Assembly (NCBI GenBank): GCA_903789415.1
Contig: CAIFEG010000019.1
Location: 1-38,871, forward strand
Source of the DNA: an uncultured Eggerthellaceae bacterium
Lineage (GTDB): Bacteria > Actinomycetota > Coriobacteriia > Coriobacteriales > Eggerthellaceae
Reading direction: 5' to 3'
DNA length: 38,871 bases
Below are positions 26,167-34,520 of the stretch, in pieces. The notes under the pieces are model-generated. The model was given only the letters and a program-made list of their open reading frames with translations. It searched no databases and was not told the origin of the DNA. The translations under genes and the position numbers were made by a program. The first letter of the stretch is position 1; the number at the start of each line of letters is the position of its first letter.

Positions 26167-26296
26167 TATGCGTATGTGCATTATTGCATGTACGAAATGC
26201 CGCCTGCAGGAAGCAGGCGGCTATGACCCTTGTCAAAGTGGCAAGGGACGCAGGGTCGGAAATCCTGTGTTCAAATCATCGGAAGGGTTTTAAAAA
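26167..26296 (+). promoter_or_regulatory. structured rplX-rplE spacer, candidate regulatory RNA
   Basis: Four consecutive hairpins fill the spacer. P1 is 26171-26180 with 26185-26194 (TTAT loop). P2 is GCCGCCTGC (26199-26207) with GCAGGCGGC (26213-26221). P3 is 26227-26235 with 26239-26247. P4 is 26248-26254 with 26264-26270. ACCCTT (26226-26231), part of P3, can instead pair with AAGGGT (26283-26288), which includes the rplE ribosome-binding site. The two pairings exclude each other, as in a translational switch. In E. coli, S8 represses the spc operon by binding near rplE; whether this element does so is unknown. Confidence 0.55.
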
Positions 26297-26845
26297 ATGG
26301 CAACAACGCCTCGTTTAAAGGAACGGTACGACAAGCAAATCGTCTCTAAGCTTGAAAAAGATCTCAAGCTTGAGAATGTCAATCAGGTTCCTCGTCTTTC
26401 AAAAATTGTTGTAAATATGGGTGTCGGTCGTGCTGCAAGCGATTCTAAACTTTTAGATGGTGCAGTAGCTGATATGCGTCAGATCACCGGTCAACAGCCA
26501 ATGATCTGCCGCGCAAAGAAATCAATTGCAAGCTTTCATGTGCGTGAGGGTCAGCCAATTGGTTGCAAAGTCACCCTTCGTGGCAACAGGATGTGGGAAT
26601 TCCTAGATCGTTTGCTGTCATTAGCTTTGCCTCGTGTTCGTGACTTCCGTGGTATTTCACCAAAAAGCTTTGATGGCCGCGGAAACTACACGCTGGGATT
26701 AACCGAGCAATTGGTATTCCCTGAAATCGAATTCGACAAAGTAGACCATACACGTGGTATGGATATCACCTTTGTAACTACTGCAAATGATGATAAATCT
26801 GCGAAAGCTCTTTTTGACGAGCTTGGCTTCCCATTCCACGACTAA
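26297..26845 (+). CDS. rplE: 50S ribosomal protein L5
   Basis: A 182-residue protein that binds 5S rRNA and contacts the P-site tRNA. The family blocks are [29 protein letters not shown] and [23 protein letters not shown]-like segments. GGAAGGG (26281-26287) lies about nine bases before the ATG and lies in the region that can be masked by upstream pairing. Confidence 0.98.
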   Translation: MATTPRLKERYDKQIVSKLEKDLKLENVNQVPRLSKIVVNMGVGRAASDSKLLDGAVADMRQITGQQPMICRAKKSIASFHVREGQPIGCKVTLRGNRMWEFLDRLLSLALPRVRDFRGISPKSFDGRGNYTLGLTEQLVFPEIEFDKVDHTRGMDITFVTTANDDKSAKALFDELGFPFHD

Positions 26846-26889
26846 TCTAGGTAACAACGCTTTTGCGTCGTTTATAGAAAGAAGGATTC

Positions 26890-27075
26890 ATGGCAAAGAA
26901 ATCGATGATCGCCAAGGCTAAGCGCCAGCCGAAATACTCGACACGCCAGCACAATCGTTGCAGCCGTTGTGGCCGTCCACGTGCGTACTATCGTAAGTTT
27001 GGTTTGTGCCGCGTATGCTTGCGCGAATTAGCTAATAAAGGCGAACTTCCTGGCGTGACAAAGTCTTCTTGGTAA
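26890..27075 (+). CDS. rpsZ: 30S ribosomal protein S14, zinc-binding type
   Basis: A 61-residue type-Z S14. CSRCGRPR and CRVCLREL give the four zinc cysteines found in the C+ form of Gram-positive bacteria. It follows rplE by 44 bases, behind AAGAAGG. Confidence 0.96.
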   Translation: MAKKSMIAKAKRQPKYSTRQHNRCSRCGRPRAYYRKFGLCRVCLRELANKGELPGVTKSSW

Positions 27076-27180
27076 ACCAAGGCTTTTCGCTTCCAGGTGT
27101 GCTGCGCTTATAGGCGCTTTGGTCACGGGCTGAAGCGAACCGAAACGCACCTCATCACGAACCAAAAGGAGAAAATTTTT
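27076..27180 (+). promoter_or_regulatory. structured rpsZ-rpsH spacer
   Basis: TTCGCTTC (27086-27093) can pair with GAAGCGAA (27132-27139) around an inner hairpin, GCGCT (27104-27108) with GGCGC (27113-27117) closed by a TATA loop. The 3' side leads into the AAAGGAG site of rpsH. It may be a translational control element. Confidence 0.45.
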
Positions 27181-27579
27181 ATGACTATGACAGATCCCAT
27201 TGCAGACATGCTTACGCGTGTACGCAATGCGAATTCAGCGGGAAAGGAATCAGTGAGTATGCCTTCGAGCAAAAAGCTGGTTGAAATTGCTCGCATTATG
27301 AAGCAGGAAGGATACATTGCAGGTTACGACGTCGAAGACGCCAAGCCGCGCAACATCCTTGTAATCACGCTGAAATACAACGAGAAGAAGGGTCGCGTTT
27401 TGCGCGGCTTAAAGCGCATCAGCAAGCCAGGTCTGCGTATTTACGCTGGCAAAGATGAGCTTCCTCGTGTTCTGGGCGGACTTGGTACCGCTGTTATTTC
27501 TACAAGCAAAGGCGTAATGACCGATCGTGACGCTCGCAAGGCTGGCGTCGGCGGCGAAGTCATTGCCTATCTTTGGTAA
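27181..27579 (+). CDS. rpsH: 30S ribosomal protein S8
   Basis: A 132-residue primary-binding protein of the central domain and a known translational repressor in other bacteria. [15 protein letters not shown] and [26 protein letters not shown] are conserved. The ATG at 27181 has AAAGGAG nine bases upstream; an ATG at 27187 is a second option, and the in-frame extension to 27097 covers the spacer hairpins. Confidence 0.97.
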   Translation: MTMTDPIADMLTRVRNANSAGKESVSMPSSKKLVEIARIMKQEGYIAGYDVEDAKPRNILVITLKYNEKKGRVLRGLKRISKPGLRIYAGKDELPRVLGGLGTAVISTSKGVMTDRDARKAGVGGEVIAYLW

Positions 27580-27595
27580 AGGAGGGCGCTGAACT

Positions 27596-28141
27596 ATGTC
27601 AAGAATTGGCAAAAAGCCAGTCGTCATCCCTTCCGGAGTCGAAGTCAAACTTGATGGCAACACCATTACGGTCAAGGGTCCAAAAGGTACCCTCACTCGC
27701 GAGCTTGCACCTTCTATGAAAATCACTTCAGATGGCAAGCAGATCACCGTTGAAGAGCCAGATCAGTCACGTGAATCAGAGAGCCTTCATGGTTTAACTC
27801 GTTCTTTGATCCAGAACATGGTCGAAGGTGTGAACAAGGGCTATTCCAAGGAACTTAACCTTGTAGGTGTCGGCTATCGTGCCAAACTTACCGGTAAAGA
27901 TCTTGAGATGACATTGGGCTTTTCTCATCCTGTTGTTGTTAAGGCACCAGAAGGCATTACGTTTCAATGCCCGAAAAACGATGTCATCATCGTTTCTGGT
28001 CCAGACAAACAAGTGGTTGGTCAAACTGCCGCTGAGATTCGCGGTTGGCGTAAACCTGAACCTTACAAGGGCAAGGGCATCCGTTATAAGGATGAACATG
28101 TACGCAGGAAGCTTGGCAAAGCTGCCAAGTCTGGCGAATAG
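27596..28141 (+). CDS. rplF: 50S ribosomal protein L6
   Basis: A 181-residue two-domain protein near the factor-binding site. [33 protein letters not shown] and [18 protein letters not shown] are the family blocks. The AAAGGAGG site overlaps the rpsH stop region. Confidence 0.98.
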   Translation: MSRIGKKPVVIPSGVEVKLDGNTITVKGPKGTLTRELAPSMKITSDGKQITVEEPDQSRESESLHGLTRSLIQNMVEGVNKGYSKELNLVGVGYRAKLTGKDLEMTLGFSHPVVVKAPEGITFQCPKNDVIIVSGPDKQVVGQTAAEIRGWRKPEPYKGKGIRYKDEHVRRKLGKAAKSGE

Positions 28142-28161
28142 CGCAGGTGAAGGGATTCATT

Positions 28162-28530
28162 ATGAAAAAACTTCAGGCAAAACAAGCTGGTCTGCGTCGT
28201 CGCCATACACGCGTTCGTGGAAAGATTTCTGGAACTTCCGATCGTCCGCGTTTATGTGTTACGCGCAGTAACTCAAACATTTATGTTCAGGTTATTGATG
28301 ATGTAGCGGGAAAGACACTCTGCGCCGTATCTACCTTGGGTCCTGATTTTAAGGCCACCAAAAAGAGCGGAGCAAATGTTGATGGTGCTGCTGCCTTAGG
28401 AAAGATCATCGGAGAAAAGGCTACAAAGGCCGGGATTTCTCAGGTTGTTTTTGATCGTGGTGGCAATTTGTACCATGGACGCGTCAAGGCGTTAGCAGAT
28501 GCCGCCCGCGAAGCAGGACTCAAGTTCTAG
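28162..28530 (+). CDS. rplR: 50S ribosomal protein L18
   Basis: A 122-residue 5S rRNA-binding protein. [34 protein letters not shown] and [22 protein letters not shown] are typical. The ATG at 28162 follows GAAGGGA; an upstream GTG/ATG in frame at 28147 lies before that site. Confidence 0.97.
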   Translation: MKKLQAKQAGLRRRHTRVRGKISGTSDRPRLCVTRSNSNIYVQVIDDVAGKTLCAVSTLGPDFKATKKSGANVDGAAALGKIIGEKATKAGISQVVFDRGGNLYHGRVKALADAAREAGLKF

Positions 28531-28542
28531 AGAGGGTAGAGT

Positions 28543-29094
28543 ATGCCACGTAAACAAGAACATCGTTCTGAGGTCCCTGAACTTCAGGAACGTGTTGTAT
28601 ACATCAATCGTGTTTCAAAGGTTGTAAAAGGCGGCCGTCGTTTTGGTCTTACTGCTCTGGTAGTAGTAGGAGATGGCAACGGAAACGTCGGGATTGGAAT
28701 GGGCAAGTCTCAGGAAGTTCCTACCGCAATCAATAAAGGTGCTGAAGAAGCAAAGAAGAACATGTTTAAGGTGCCTATCACTAAAGATGGCTCTCTTCCT
28801 CATGATGTCATCGGCGAATATGGCTCAGGTCGTGTTCTTATCAAACCTGCTTCAGATGGTACTGGTGTTATTGCAGGGGGCGCAGTTCGTGCTGTTATGG
28901 AACTTGCTGGTGTCCGCAATGTCTTAACAAAGGTCTTAGGTTCCAACAATCCTATGAATGTCGTTAAGGCTACTGCGGTGGGTCTGCAACATATGGAAAG
29001 TCCCGATCAGGTTGCTCAGCGTCGCGATGTTTCCAAGGCAGAGATCTTTGGCTGGACCAACGACAAGAAGGTGACCGCTGATGCCGCAGAGTAA
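28543..29094 (+). CDS. rpsE: 30S ribosomal protein S5
   Basis: A 183-residue decoding-site protein. [36 protein letters not shown] and [15 protein letters not shown] are diagnostic. It overlaps rpmD by 14 bases. Confidence 0.98.
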   Translation: MPRKQEHRSEVPELQERVVYINRVSKVVKGGRRFGLTALVVVGDGNGNVGIGMGKSQEVPTAINKGAEEAKKNMFKVPITKDGSLPHDVIGEYGSGRVLIKPASDGTGVIAGGAVRAVMELAGVRNVLTKVLGSNNPMNVVKATAVGLQHMESPDQVAQRRDVSKAEIFGWTNDKKVTADAAE

Positions 29095-29275
29095 AAAGAC
29101 CCTGCATATCGAGCAGATTCATAGTGCTATTCAAGAACCGGAGACACAGCACAAAACGTTGAAGTCACTGGGGCTTGGTCGTGTCGGATCTTCTGTTGAT
29201 CAGGTTGATAATCCTGCAGTTCGCGGAATGATCTTCAAGGTTAAGCATCTGGTGAAAGTTACCGAAATAAAGTAG
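29081..29275 (+). CDS. rpmD: 50S ribosomal protein L30
   Basis: A 64-residue protein; [13 protein letters not shown] and [17 protein letters not shown] match L30. Its ATG lies inside rpsE, so the genes are translationally coupled. An intrinsic terminator follows within eight bases of its stop. Confidence 0.95.
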   Translation: MPQSKKTLHIEQIHSAIQEPETQHKTLKSLGLGRVGSSVDQVDNPAVRGMIFKVKHLVKVTEIK

Positions 29276-29282
29276 CACCTAT

Positions 29283-29330
29283 GCAAGAGTACAGAGGGAC
29301 AAAATTCTCTGTGCTCTTGCCTTTTCTTTG
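29283..29330 (+). terminator. intrinsic terminator between rpmD and rplO
   Basis: GCAAGAGTACAGAG (29283-29296) pairs over 14 positions, one G-U, with 29307-29320; CTTTTCTTTG follows. It would end or attenuate the ribosomal-protein transcript before rplO, secY and adk. Confidence 0.8.
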
Positions 29331-29493
29331 TTAGACAATGCAAAATTTGGGATATCCCCAGTGCATTTCTACATATATTCAATCGAGAGTTTGCTGGCGG
29401 CGAGCGGCCAGCCTGCATCCCGTTACGAACATGCGCAGAAGGCGTACCTATCGTGGCGATGTGGAGATGCAGTTATCGCGTGAAAGGATACTC
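29331..29493 (+). promoter_or_regulatory. rplO upstream region with hairpin
   Basis: After the terminator, GCTGGC (29393-29398) pairs with GCCAGC (29407-29412). AT-rich sequence at 29340-29382 could hold a promoter (TTGGGA then TACATA at 17 bases), but the match is weak. If the terminator works, a promoter for rplO-secY-adk should be here. Confidence 0.35.
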
Positions 29494-29943
29494 ATGGAAA
29501 TCAAGGACCTCAAACCAAGCGAGAACTCACGTTTCAGCAGAAAACGCGTTGGACGTGGCAATGGCTCAGGAATTGGTAAAACTGCGGGACGCGGTTTTAA
29601 TGGTCAAAAGTCCCGTTCTGGTGGCGGAAAAGGCGCCGGATTTGAAGGCGGCCAAACTCCATTGGCGCGTCGTCTTCCAAAACTTCCTGGGTTTAAGAAC
29701 TTCAATCGCACCGAATATGTTCCCGTTAACGTTTCTCGTCTTGAAAAGAAATACGACGACGGTGAAACTGTAGATATCGATACTTTAGTTGAAAAAGGCA
29801 TAATCAAAAACAATAAAGTAGCGGTAAAAGTTCTTGGGGATGGTGAACTCTCCAAAAAGCTTACGGTTAAAGTTGATAAAGTTTCAGCTTCTGCACAGAA
29901 GAAGATTGAGGCAGCCGGAGGAAAGGTAGACACGGTTTGCTAA
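29494..29943 (+). CDS. rplO: 50S ribosomal protein L15
   Basis: A 149-residue late-assembly protein. [33 protein letters not shown] and [10 protein letters not shown] are the family motifs. The ATG at 29494 follows GAAAGGA; the frame is open upstream to 29338, but that part is non-conserved and crosses the hairpin region. It overlaps secY by seven bases. Confidence 0.97.
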   Translation: MEIKDLKPSENSRFSRKRVGRGNGSGIGKTAGRGFNGQKSRSGGGKGAGFEGGQTPLARRLPKLPGFKNFNRTEYVPVNVSRLEKKYDDGETVDIDTLVEKGIIKNNKVAVKVLGDGELSKKLTVKVDKVSASAQKKIEAAGGKVDTVC

Positions 29944-31217
29944 AGTCGCTTGCAAATGCATTTAAGGTAAAAGAGCTGCGTAATAAGATTCTCTTCACTC
30001 TGGGTATTCTGGCTCTTTACCGTATTGGTTGTTACATTCCTGTTCCCGGCATTCCCTATGGTCAATTTGCTGAGGCATATGCGCAGGCATCTGGCGCCGC
30101 AATGACCATGGTGGATATTTTCTCTGGAGGCGCTCTTTCTAATTTCAGTGTGTTTGCATTGGGAATCATGCCCTACATCACCGCATCCATTATTATGCAG
30201 CTGATGCAAGGTGTTATTCCTTCTGTAGGCCGCTGGGCCAAAGAAGGAGAAGCTGGCCAACGTAAAATTACTCAGATTACTCGTTGGATTACCTTAGGGC
30301 TTGGCCTTATCAATGCAATTGGCTATCTATTGCTGTTCCAGTCAAGCCGCTATGGTGTGCACTTTACCACAGAGGTTCCGTACCCACTGACATGCTTCTT
30401 GGTTGTCTTCTCATTGGAAGTTGGCACCGCGCTCATCATGTGGATGGGCGAACTCATTACCCAACGTGGTATTGGTAACGGCATGTCTCTTATCATCTTC
30501 TTGAGCATTGTCTCTCGTGTACCATCGGCAATTTTCAGCTCTGGCACGCAAAACGGTTCGGACATGTCCATCGCGGCAACCATCTTGATTCTGGTTGTTA
30601 TCGTTGCATGCATTCCTCCTGTGGTTGCTATGGAACGTGCGCAACGTCGTATTCCTGTCAGTTATGCAAAACGCGTGCAGGGTCGCAGAATGATGGGTGG
30701 ACAAAGCACCTATATTCCTCTAAAGATCAATGCTGCAGGCGTTATCGCAATCATCTTTGCGAGCTGCTTGATTTACTTCCCAGCGCAGATTGCTGCGTTG
30801 TTTAACATTGGTTGGTTGGACACCTTTGCGAATGCCATTTCGCAAGGATGGATTAACTGGTTGCTGAACTTCGGCCTGATCATTTTCTTCTGCTATTTCT
30901 ATACTTCGATGGTATTTAACCCCGAAGATATTGCAGATAATCTGCGTAAACAAGGTGGATTTATCCCCGGTGTTCGTCCGGGCAATGCAACAAAGGAATA
31001 CATCAAAAGTGTACTCACTCATGTGACGCTTCCGGGAGCAATTTTTACCGCAATCATCGCAGTTGTCCCATCAATACTGTTTATGTTTACCAATAACCAG
31101 CTCATTGAGACACTGGGTGGTACTTCTATTCTGATTATGGTTGGCGTTGCTCTTGATACCATGAGCAAAGTCGAGTCTCAGCTGAAGATGTATAACTACG
31201 ACGGATTCTTTGAGTAG
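29937..31217 (+). CDS. secY: preprotein translocase subunit SecY
   Basis: A 426-residue channel of the Sec translocon with about ten membrane spans. [32 protein letters not shown] and [11 protein letters not shown] are conserved, as is the cytosolic [19 protein letters not shown]-type loop. It starts with TTG at 29937 inside the rplO frame, with GGAGGAAAGG upstream. The signal-peptide gate and lateral-gate segments look complete. Confidence 0.97.
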   Translation: MLKSLANAFKVKELRNKILFTLGILALYRIGCYIPVPGIPYGQFAEAYAQASGAAMTMVDIFSGGALSNFSVFALGIMPYITASIIMQLMQGVIPSVGRWAKEGEAGQRKITQITRWITLGLGLINAIGYLLLFQSSRYGVHFTTEVPYPLTCFLVVFSLEVGTALIMWMGELITQRGIGNGMSLIIFLSIVSRVPSAIFSSGTQNGSDMSIAATILILVVIVACIPPVVAMERAQRRIPVSYAKRVQGRRMMGGQSTYIPLKINAAGVIAIIFASCLIYFPAQIAALFNIGWLDTFANAISQGWINWLLNFGLIIFFCYFYTSMVFNPEDIADNLRKQGGFIPGVRPGNATKEYIKSVLTHVTLPGAIFTAIIAVVPSILFMFTNNQLIETLGGTSILIMVGVALDTMSKVESQLKMYNYDGFFE

Positions 31218-31228
31218 GAGGAAGCAGT

Positions 31229-31855
31229 ATGAACATTGTTTTACTTGGTGCACCTGGTGCAGGCAAGGGAACACAGGCAGATCGTTTAGTAGAAAAATAT
31301 GGTATGTGCCATATTTCAACTGGTGATATTCTTCGTGCTGCAGTATCTGAAGGAACAAAGCTCGGCAAAAAGGCGAAAAAGTTCATGGATGCCGGTGATC
31401 TCGTTCCTGATGATCTCATCATTGACATTATGCGTGAGCGTCTTCAACAACCTGATACCGAAAAGGGTGTCATCTTGGATGGTTTTCCACGCACAACTAC
31501 TCAGGCAGTGGCGCTTGATGGCATGCTAACCAGCTTGAAACGCCCATTAGATGCGGCATTACTTATCGATGTCGATCCTGAGATTATCGTCAAACGCTTG
31601 GCTTCACGTCGTCAATGCAAAGATTGCGGCTACATTGGCACCGATGCTGATAAGGTTTGTCCAAACTGTGGTGGGGAAATGTATCAACGCGAAGACGACA
31701 ACGAGAAGACGGTGCGCAATCGTTTGGATGTGTACCAGAAATCCACGGCGCCCCTCATCGATTATTATCGCGGTTGCGACAAACTCATCACCATCAACGG
31801 AGAAAAAACTCCTGATGAAGTGTTTGCTGATGTAGAAAAGGCACTTAACCTTTAA
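31229..31855 (+). CDS. adk: adenylate kinase, zinc-lid type
   Basis: A 208-residue enzyme that interconverts ATP + AMP and 2 ADP. The P-loop is GAPGAGKGTQ, the AMP-binding segment STGDILRAAV and the signature GFPRTTTQ. The LID holds CKDC and CPNC, a zinc-binding version found in many Gram-positive bacteria. GGAGGAAGCAGT precedes the ATG. The usual next genes map, infA and rpmJ are absent. Confidence 0.98.
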   Translation: MNIVLLGAPGAGKGTQADRLVEKYGMCHISTGDILRAAVSEGTKLGKKAKKFMDAGDLVPDDLIIDIMRERLQQPDTEKGVILDGFPRTTTQAVALDGMLTSLKRPLDAALLIDVDPEIIVKRLASRRQCKDCGYIGTDADKVCPNCGGEMYQREDDNEKTVRNRLDVYQKSTAPLIDYYRGCDKLITINGEKTPDEVFADVEKALNL

Positions 31856-31910
31856 GATGCAAATCTATAAAGGGGTACCTGTTCTAGGGACTACGTGTTT
31901 CGATTTCAGC

Positions 31911-31975
31911 GTTGCGCTGCTGTTCAGCGCGACAATGAAATGAAATCTTGACATATCGCAGGGATATCTCTGCGA
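31911..31975 (+). other. two further hairpins after adk
   Basis: GTTGCGCTG (31911-31919) pairs with CAGCGCGAC (31925-31933), and TCGCAG (31956-31961) pairs with CTGCGA (31970-31975). A perfect TTGACA (31948-31953) lies between them but has no good -10 at 16-18 bases. Together with the terminator downstream they make a run of three hairpins. Confidence 0.5.
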
Positions 31976-31994
31976 AAATATATTTCGTGTTATC

Positions 31995-32037
31995 AATCAG
32001 GCGGGTCTGTTTTGGATCTGCCTGATTCTTTATTTTG
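31995..32037 (+). terminator. intrinsic terminator after adk
   Basis: A 13-bp stem (31995-32007 with 32015-32027, two G-U pairs) with loop TGTTTTG, followed by CTTTATTTTG. It closes the ribosomal-protein/secY/adk unit. Confidence 0.8.
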
Positions 32038-32077
32038 TACGTTTCGTTGTGTGAACTGGGTTATATCAGAATTTTAT

Positions 32078-32107
32078 TTGCCTGAACAGTTCATTCATCC
32101 TTATAAT
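32078..32107 (+). promoter_or_regulatory. promoter of the membrane-protein gene, apparently leaderless
   Basis: TTGCCT (32078-32083), 18 bases, then TATAAT (32102-32107), six bases and the ATG at 32114. No Shine-Dalgarno sequence fits between, so transcription should begin at or next to the start codon. Confidence 0.6.
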
Positions 32108-32113
32108 GAGCGC

Positions 32114-34291
32114 ATGCAGACTTCTATTCAAAGACTTATCAATGTTATTTTAGGATTTATCCAGCGCTATCATGATCTGATTATTCATGTGGTCAAAAGC
32201 GTTGGTGTCATCCTCCTTATCGCATTTTTCCTTGAAGTCTTCTTGTTTAATATGAATCACTGGCTGACGTTGGGCTATAACCCAATCAATTTGTCAGACA
32301 GTATGCATATCACAAAGAATACCGATAAGACGTATACCTTGTCTGAAGCAAATCATGTTATTGAATTCCAGAATTTAAATAAAGAAGTGCACAATGTGCG
32401 CATCGAATTCGATTCAAGTCAAGATGCACAAGACGTTGGCGTTCAGGTCCAGTTTACCGATTCGGCTCATGAGACCTACTTTGGTGATACCGAATATTCA
32501 AAAGGAATTCCTGTTCGCCAGGTAGCCACGAACAGTGGGGATACGCAATACATTAAGCTCCAAACCACCGGCATCACGAACAATCTGCGCCTGGAAATTA
32601 CCGGTCAAGATGTGAAGTATCCTATCAAGATACGTTCTGTCTACATTAACAATGTCTATCCTTTCCGCTTTCTGTCTATTCGTTTTTGGATTGCTGCGGG
32701 GGTGATGGGACTCATCTATCTGTTCAGACCGAAGAGCCTTATTTATGGGTATCGCGTCGTAGAGCATCCTCGTGCTTCAAAGCTGTGTATTGGGTTTGCC
32801 GCATTTGTTGAAATTTGTTTGGTGTCGGCATTTTTGTTTATGGGATCAAATCAGGTAGGTGTTGCCACACCAAGCTACAATTCTGGTTCATGGGATCAAA
32901 AAAGTGTGGTGAACTCGTTCCCGGTAGGTGGCAGAAATTCTCAGCAATATCAAGATCTTGCGCGAGCGATGGCTCAAGGCCATCTCTATTTAGATGAAAC
33001 ACCACCTGACTGGCTCGTTCAAATGAGCAACCCCTATGATCGTGGGGCGCGTGACGAACTTCAAAAAGAAACCGGTCAAGAATACATGTGGGATACGGCC
33101 TATTATGACGGCCACTATTATGTCTATTTTGGGGTGGTGCCGGTTCTTGTTTTTTACCTTCCGTGCTGGCTTATTACCCATACGAATTTTCCCACCGCGA
33201 TAGGTGTTCTGATCTCGTGTATCGCATATATTTTAGGAGTGACCGCGCTTCTCGATAGATTTGCGCGACACCATTTCAAACGTGTGTCACTCGGTCTCTA
33301 TCTACTTTTGCAGCTTCCTTTGATCTTCTGCAGTGGCATTTTGTATTTGGTTAAATTCCCGACGTTTTACTCGCTCCCTATTATGATGGCGCTCGCTTTT
33401 TCTGTATGGGGCTTATACATGTGGATGCGCGGCCGCAGGCAAGAACACCCCGGGGGATGGTTCTTCGGCGGATCGCTTTGTATGGCATTGGTGATTGGAT
33501 GCCGCCCGCAAATAGTTTTGCTCTCCGCCGTTGCGTTTCCTCTGTTTTGGCGTCGCTATATTTCTGAAGGTCGCATCAAAACACGCCAAGGTGCGAAGGA
33601 ATTTATGTGCTTGATTGCGCCCTATATTATCGTGATTGCCTTTATCATGTGGTACAACATGGCGCGATTTGGAAGTCCGCTCAACTTTGGAAGCAACTAC
33701 AACCTCACCACAAACGATATGACACAGCGCGGACTCAACGCGGGTCGAATTTTGCCGGCGCTTTTTGCGTATTTCCTTCAAACACCTTCGACTACAGGGG
33801 TATTCCCTTATCTCCAGCCAACGACGTTTGATACCACTTTCATGGGACAGACAATCGCAGAGGTTACCTTTGGCGGAATCTTTGCGTGCTTGCCTATGTT
33901 GTGGCTGGTAGCATTCACGCCCGCGGCTATTCGCATGCGGATAGCCCAACGAAAAACGCATACGGTTGCAGGTGTCGTCGGCGTCCTTACCGCAGTCGGC
34001 TTATTAGTTGCTATCGCCGACGCCGAACTTGCGGGTATTCTTCAGCGCTACTATGCCGATTTCTCGTTTATGTTCTTACTGGTGGCAATCTTGGTTGTCT
34101 TCATTCTTAACGAAAATCTGGAAAAAGAGCCTGTAGGAAATGATGTGCTCATCAAGGCGCTTCCAGTTCTTGTCGCGGTAAGCCTGGTGTATAGTGCACT
34201 TCTGTGTCTCGTCCCCGAAACGGGATGGTTCTCCGATGCATACCCGTGGGCATATCGAGGCATTATCCATATGTTTGAATTCTGGACATAA
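32114..34291 (+). CDS. large polytopic membrane protein, possible GT-C-type glycosyltransferase
   Basis: A 725-residue protein. One span near residues 25-45 is followed by a ~130-residue soluble, beta-rich domain, then a second span, then about ten further hydrophobic segments from ~220 to 700. A conserved-looking block WDTAYYDGHYYVYFGVVPVL and a following YLP motif resemble membrane glycosyltransferases and their relatives of the GT-C fold, but I see no certain catalytic Asp/Glu motif. The start at ATG 32114 is set by the -10 box six bases upstream. It is monocistronic between two terminators or hairpins. The function is unproven; a cell-envelope role is an inference. Confidence 0.7.
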   Translation: MQTSIQRLINVILGFIQRYHDLIIHVVKSVGVILLIAFFLEVFLFNMNHWLTLGYNPINLSDSMHITKNTDKTYTLSEANHVIEFQNLNKEVHNVRIEFDSSQDAQDVGVQVQFTDSAHETYFGDTEYSKGIPVRQVATNSGDTQYIKLQTTGITNNLRLEITGQDVKYPIKIRSVYINNVYPFRFLSIRFWIAAGVMGLIYLFRPKSLIYGYRVVEHPRASKLCIGFAAFVEICLVSAFLFMGSNQVGVATPSYNSGSWDQKSVVNSFPVGGRNSQQYQDLARAMAQGHLYLDETPPDWLVQMSNPYDRGARDELQKETGQEYMWDTAYYDGHYYVYFGVVPVLVFYLPCWLITHTNFPTAIGVLISCIAYILGVTALLDRFARHHFKRVSLGLYLLLQLPLIFCSGILYLVKFPTFYSLPIMMALAFSVWGLYMWMRGRRQEHPGGWFFGGSLCMALVIGCRPQIVLLSAVAFPLFWRRYISEGRIKTRQGAKEFMCLIAPYIIVIAFIMWYNMARFGSPLNFGSNYNLTTNDMTQRGLNAGRILPALFAYFLQTPSTTGVFPYLQPTTFDTTFMGQTIAEVTFGGIFACLPMLWLVAFTPAAIRMRIAQRKTHTVAGVVGVLTAVGLLVAIADAELAGILQRYYADFSFMFLLVAILVVFILNENLEKEPVGNDVLIKALPVLVAVSLVYSALLCLVPETGWFSDAYPWAYRGIIHMFEFWT

Positions 34292-34520
34292 CGTTTGTGT
34301 GATGCATATTTTGGGGCGTATGCCATTGACTTCATGTGCGCATATTTGCGATTCGTGGGCGAATCAGGCTCTCTCACCAAAATGTGTTCCGATTTTTCTA
34401 CTTTTGCGTAATCATCGTAATGGTGATTGAAACAAACGATACTATTTTGATATCGATTCATATCTTTCATATCTTGTTTAACGCTGTATATATTTGTGCT
34501 TAGAAGGGAGATTAAGCCAA
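34292..34520 (+). promoter_or_regulatory. nifJ upstream region with promoter
   Basis: TTGATA (34447-34452), 17 bases, then TATCTT (34470-34475) is a plausible promoter about 45 bases before nifJ. A 6-bp hairpin, GATTCG (34350-34355) with CGAATC (34360-34365), lies after the preceding gene but has no T-run. No gene is seen. Confidence 0.5.

Noticed and set aside
26199-26221. Small SRP RNA because of a GGAAGCAG-like loop
   Set aside because: The stem is a simple 9-bp hairpin without the asymmetric internal loops and GGNA tetraloop of the SRP S-domain.
26225-26288. A functional tRNA-Ser(GGA) gene
   Set aside because: The variable arm is missing, the anticodon and T stems share bases, position 33 is C, and there is no CCA-compatible 3' end; kept only as a tRNA-like finding.
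33413-33961. Minus-strand 182-codon frame inside the membrane-protein gene
   Set aside because: Arg/His/Lys-rich shadow translation opposite a coherent polytopic membrane protein.
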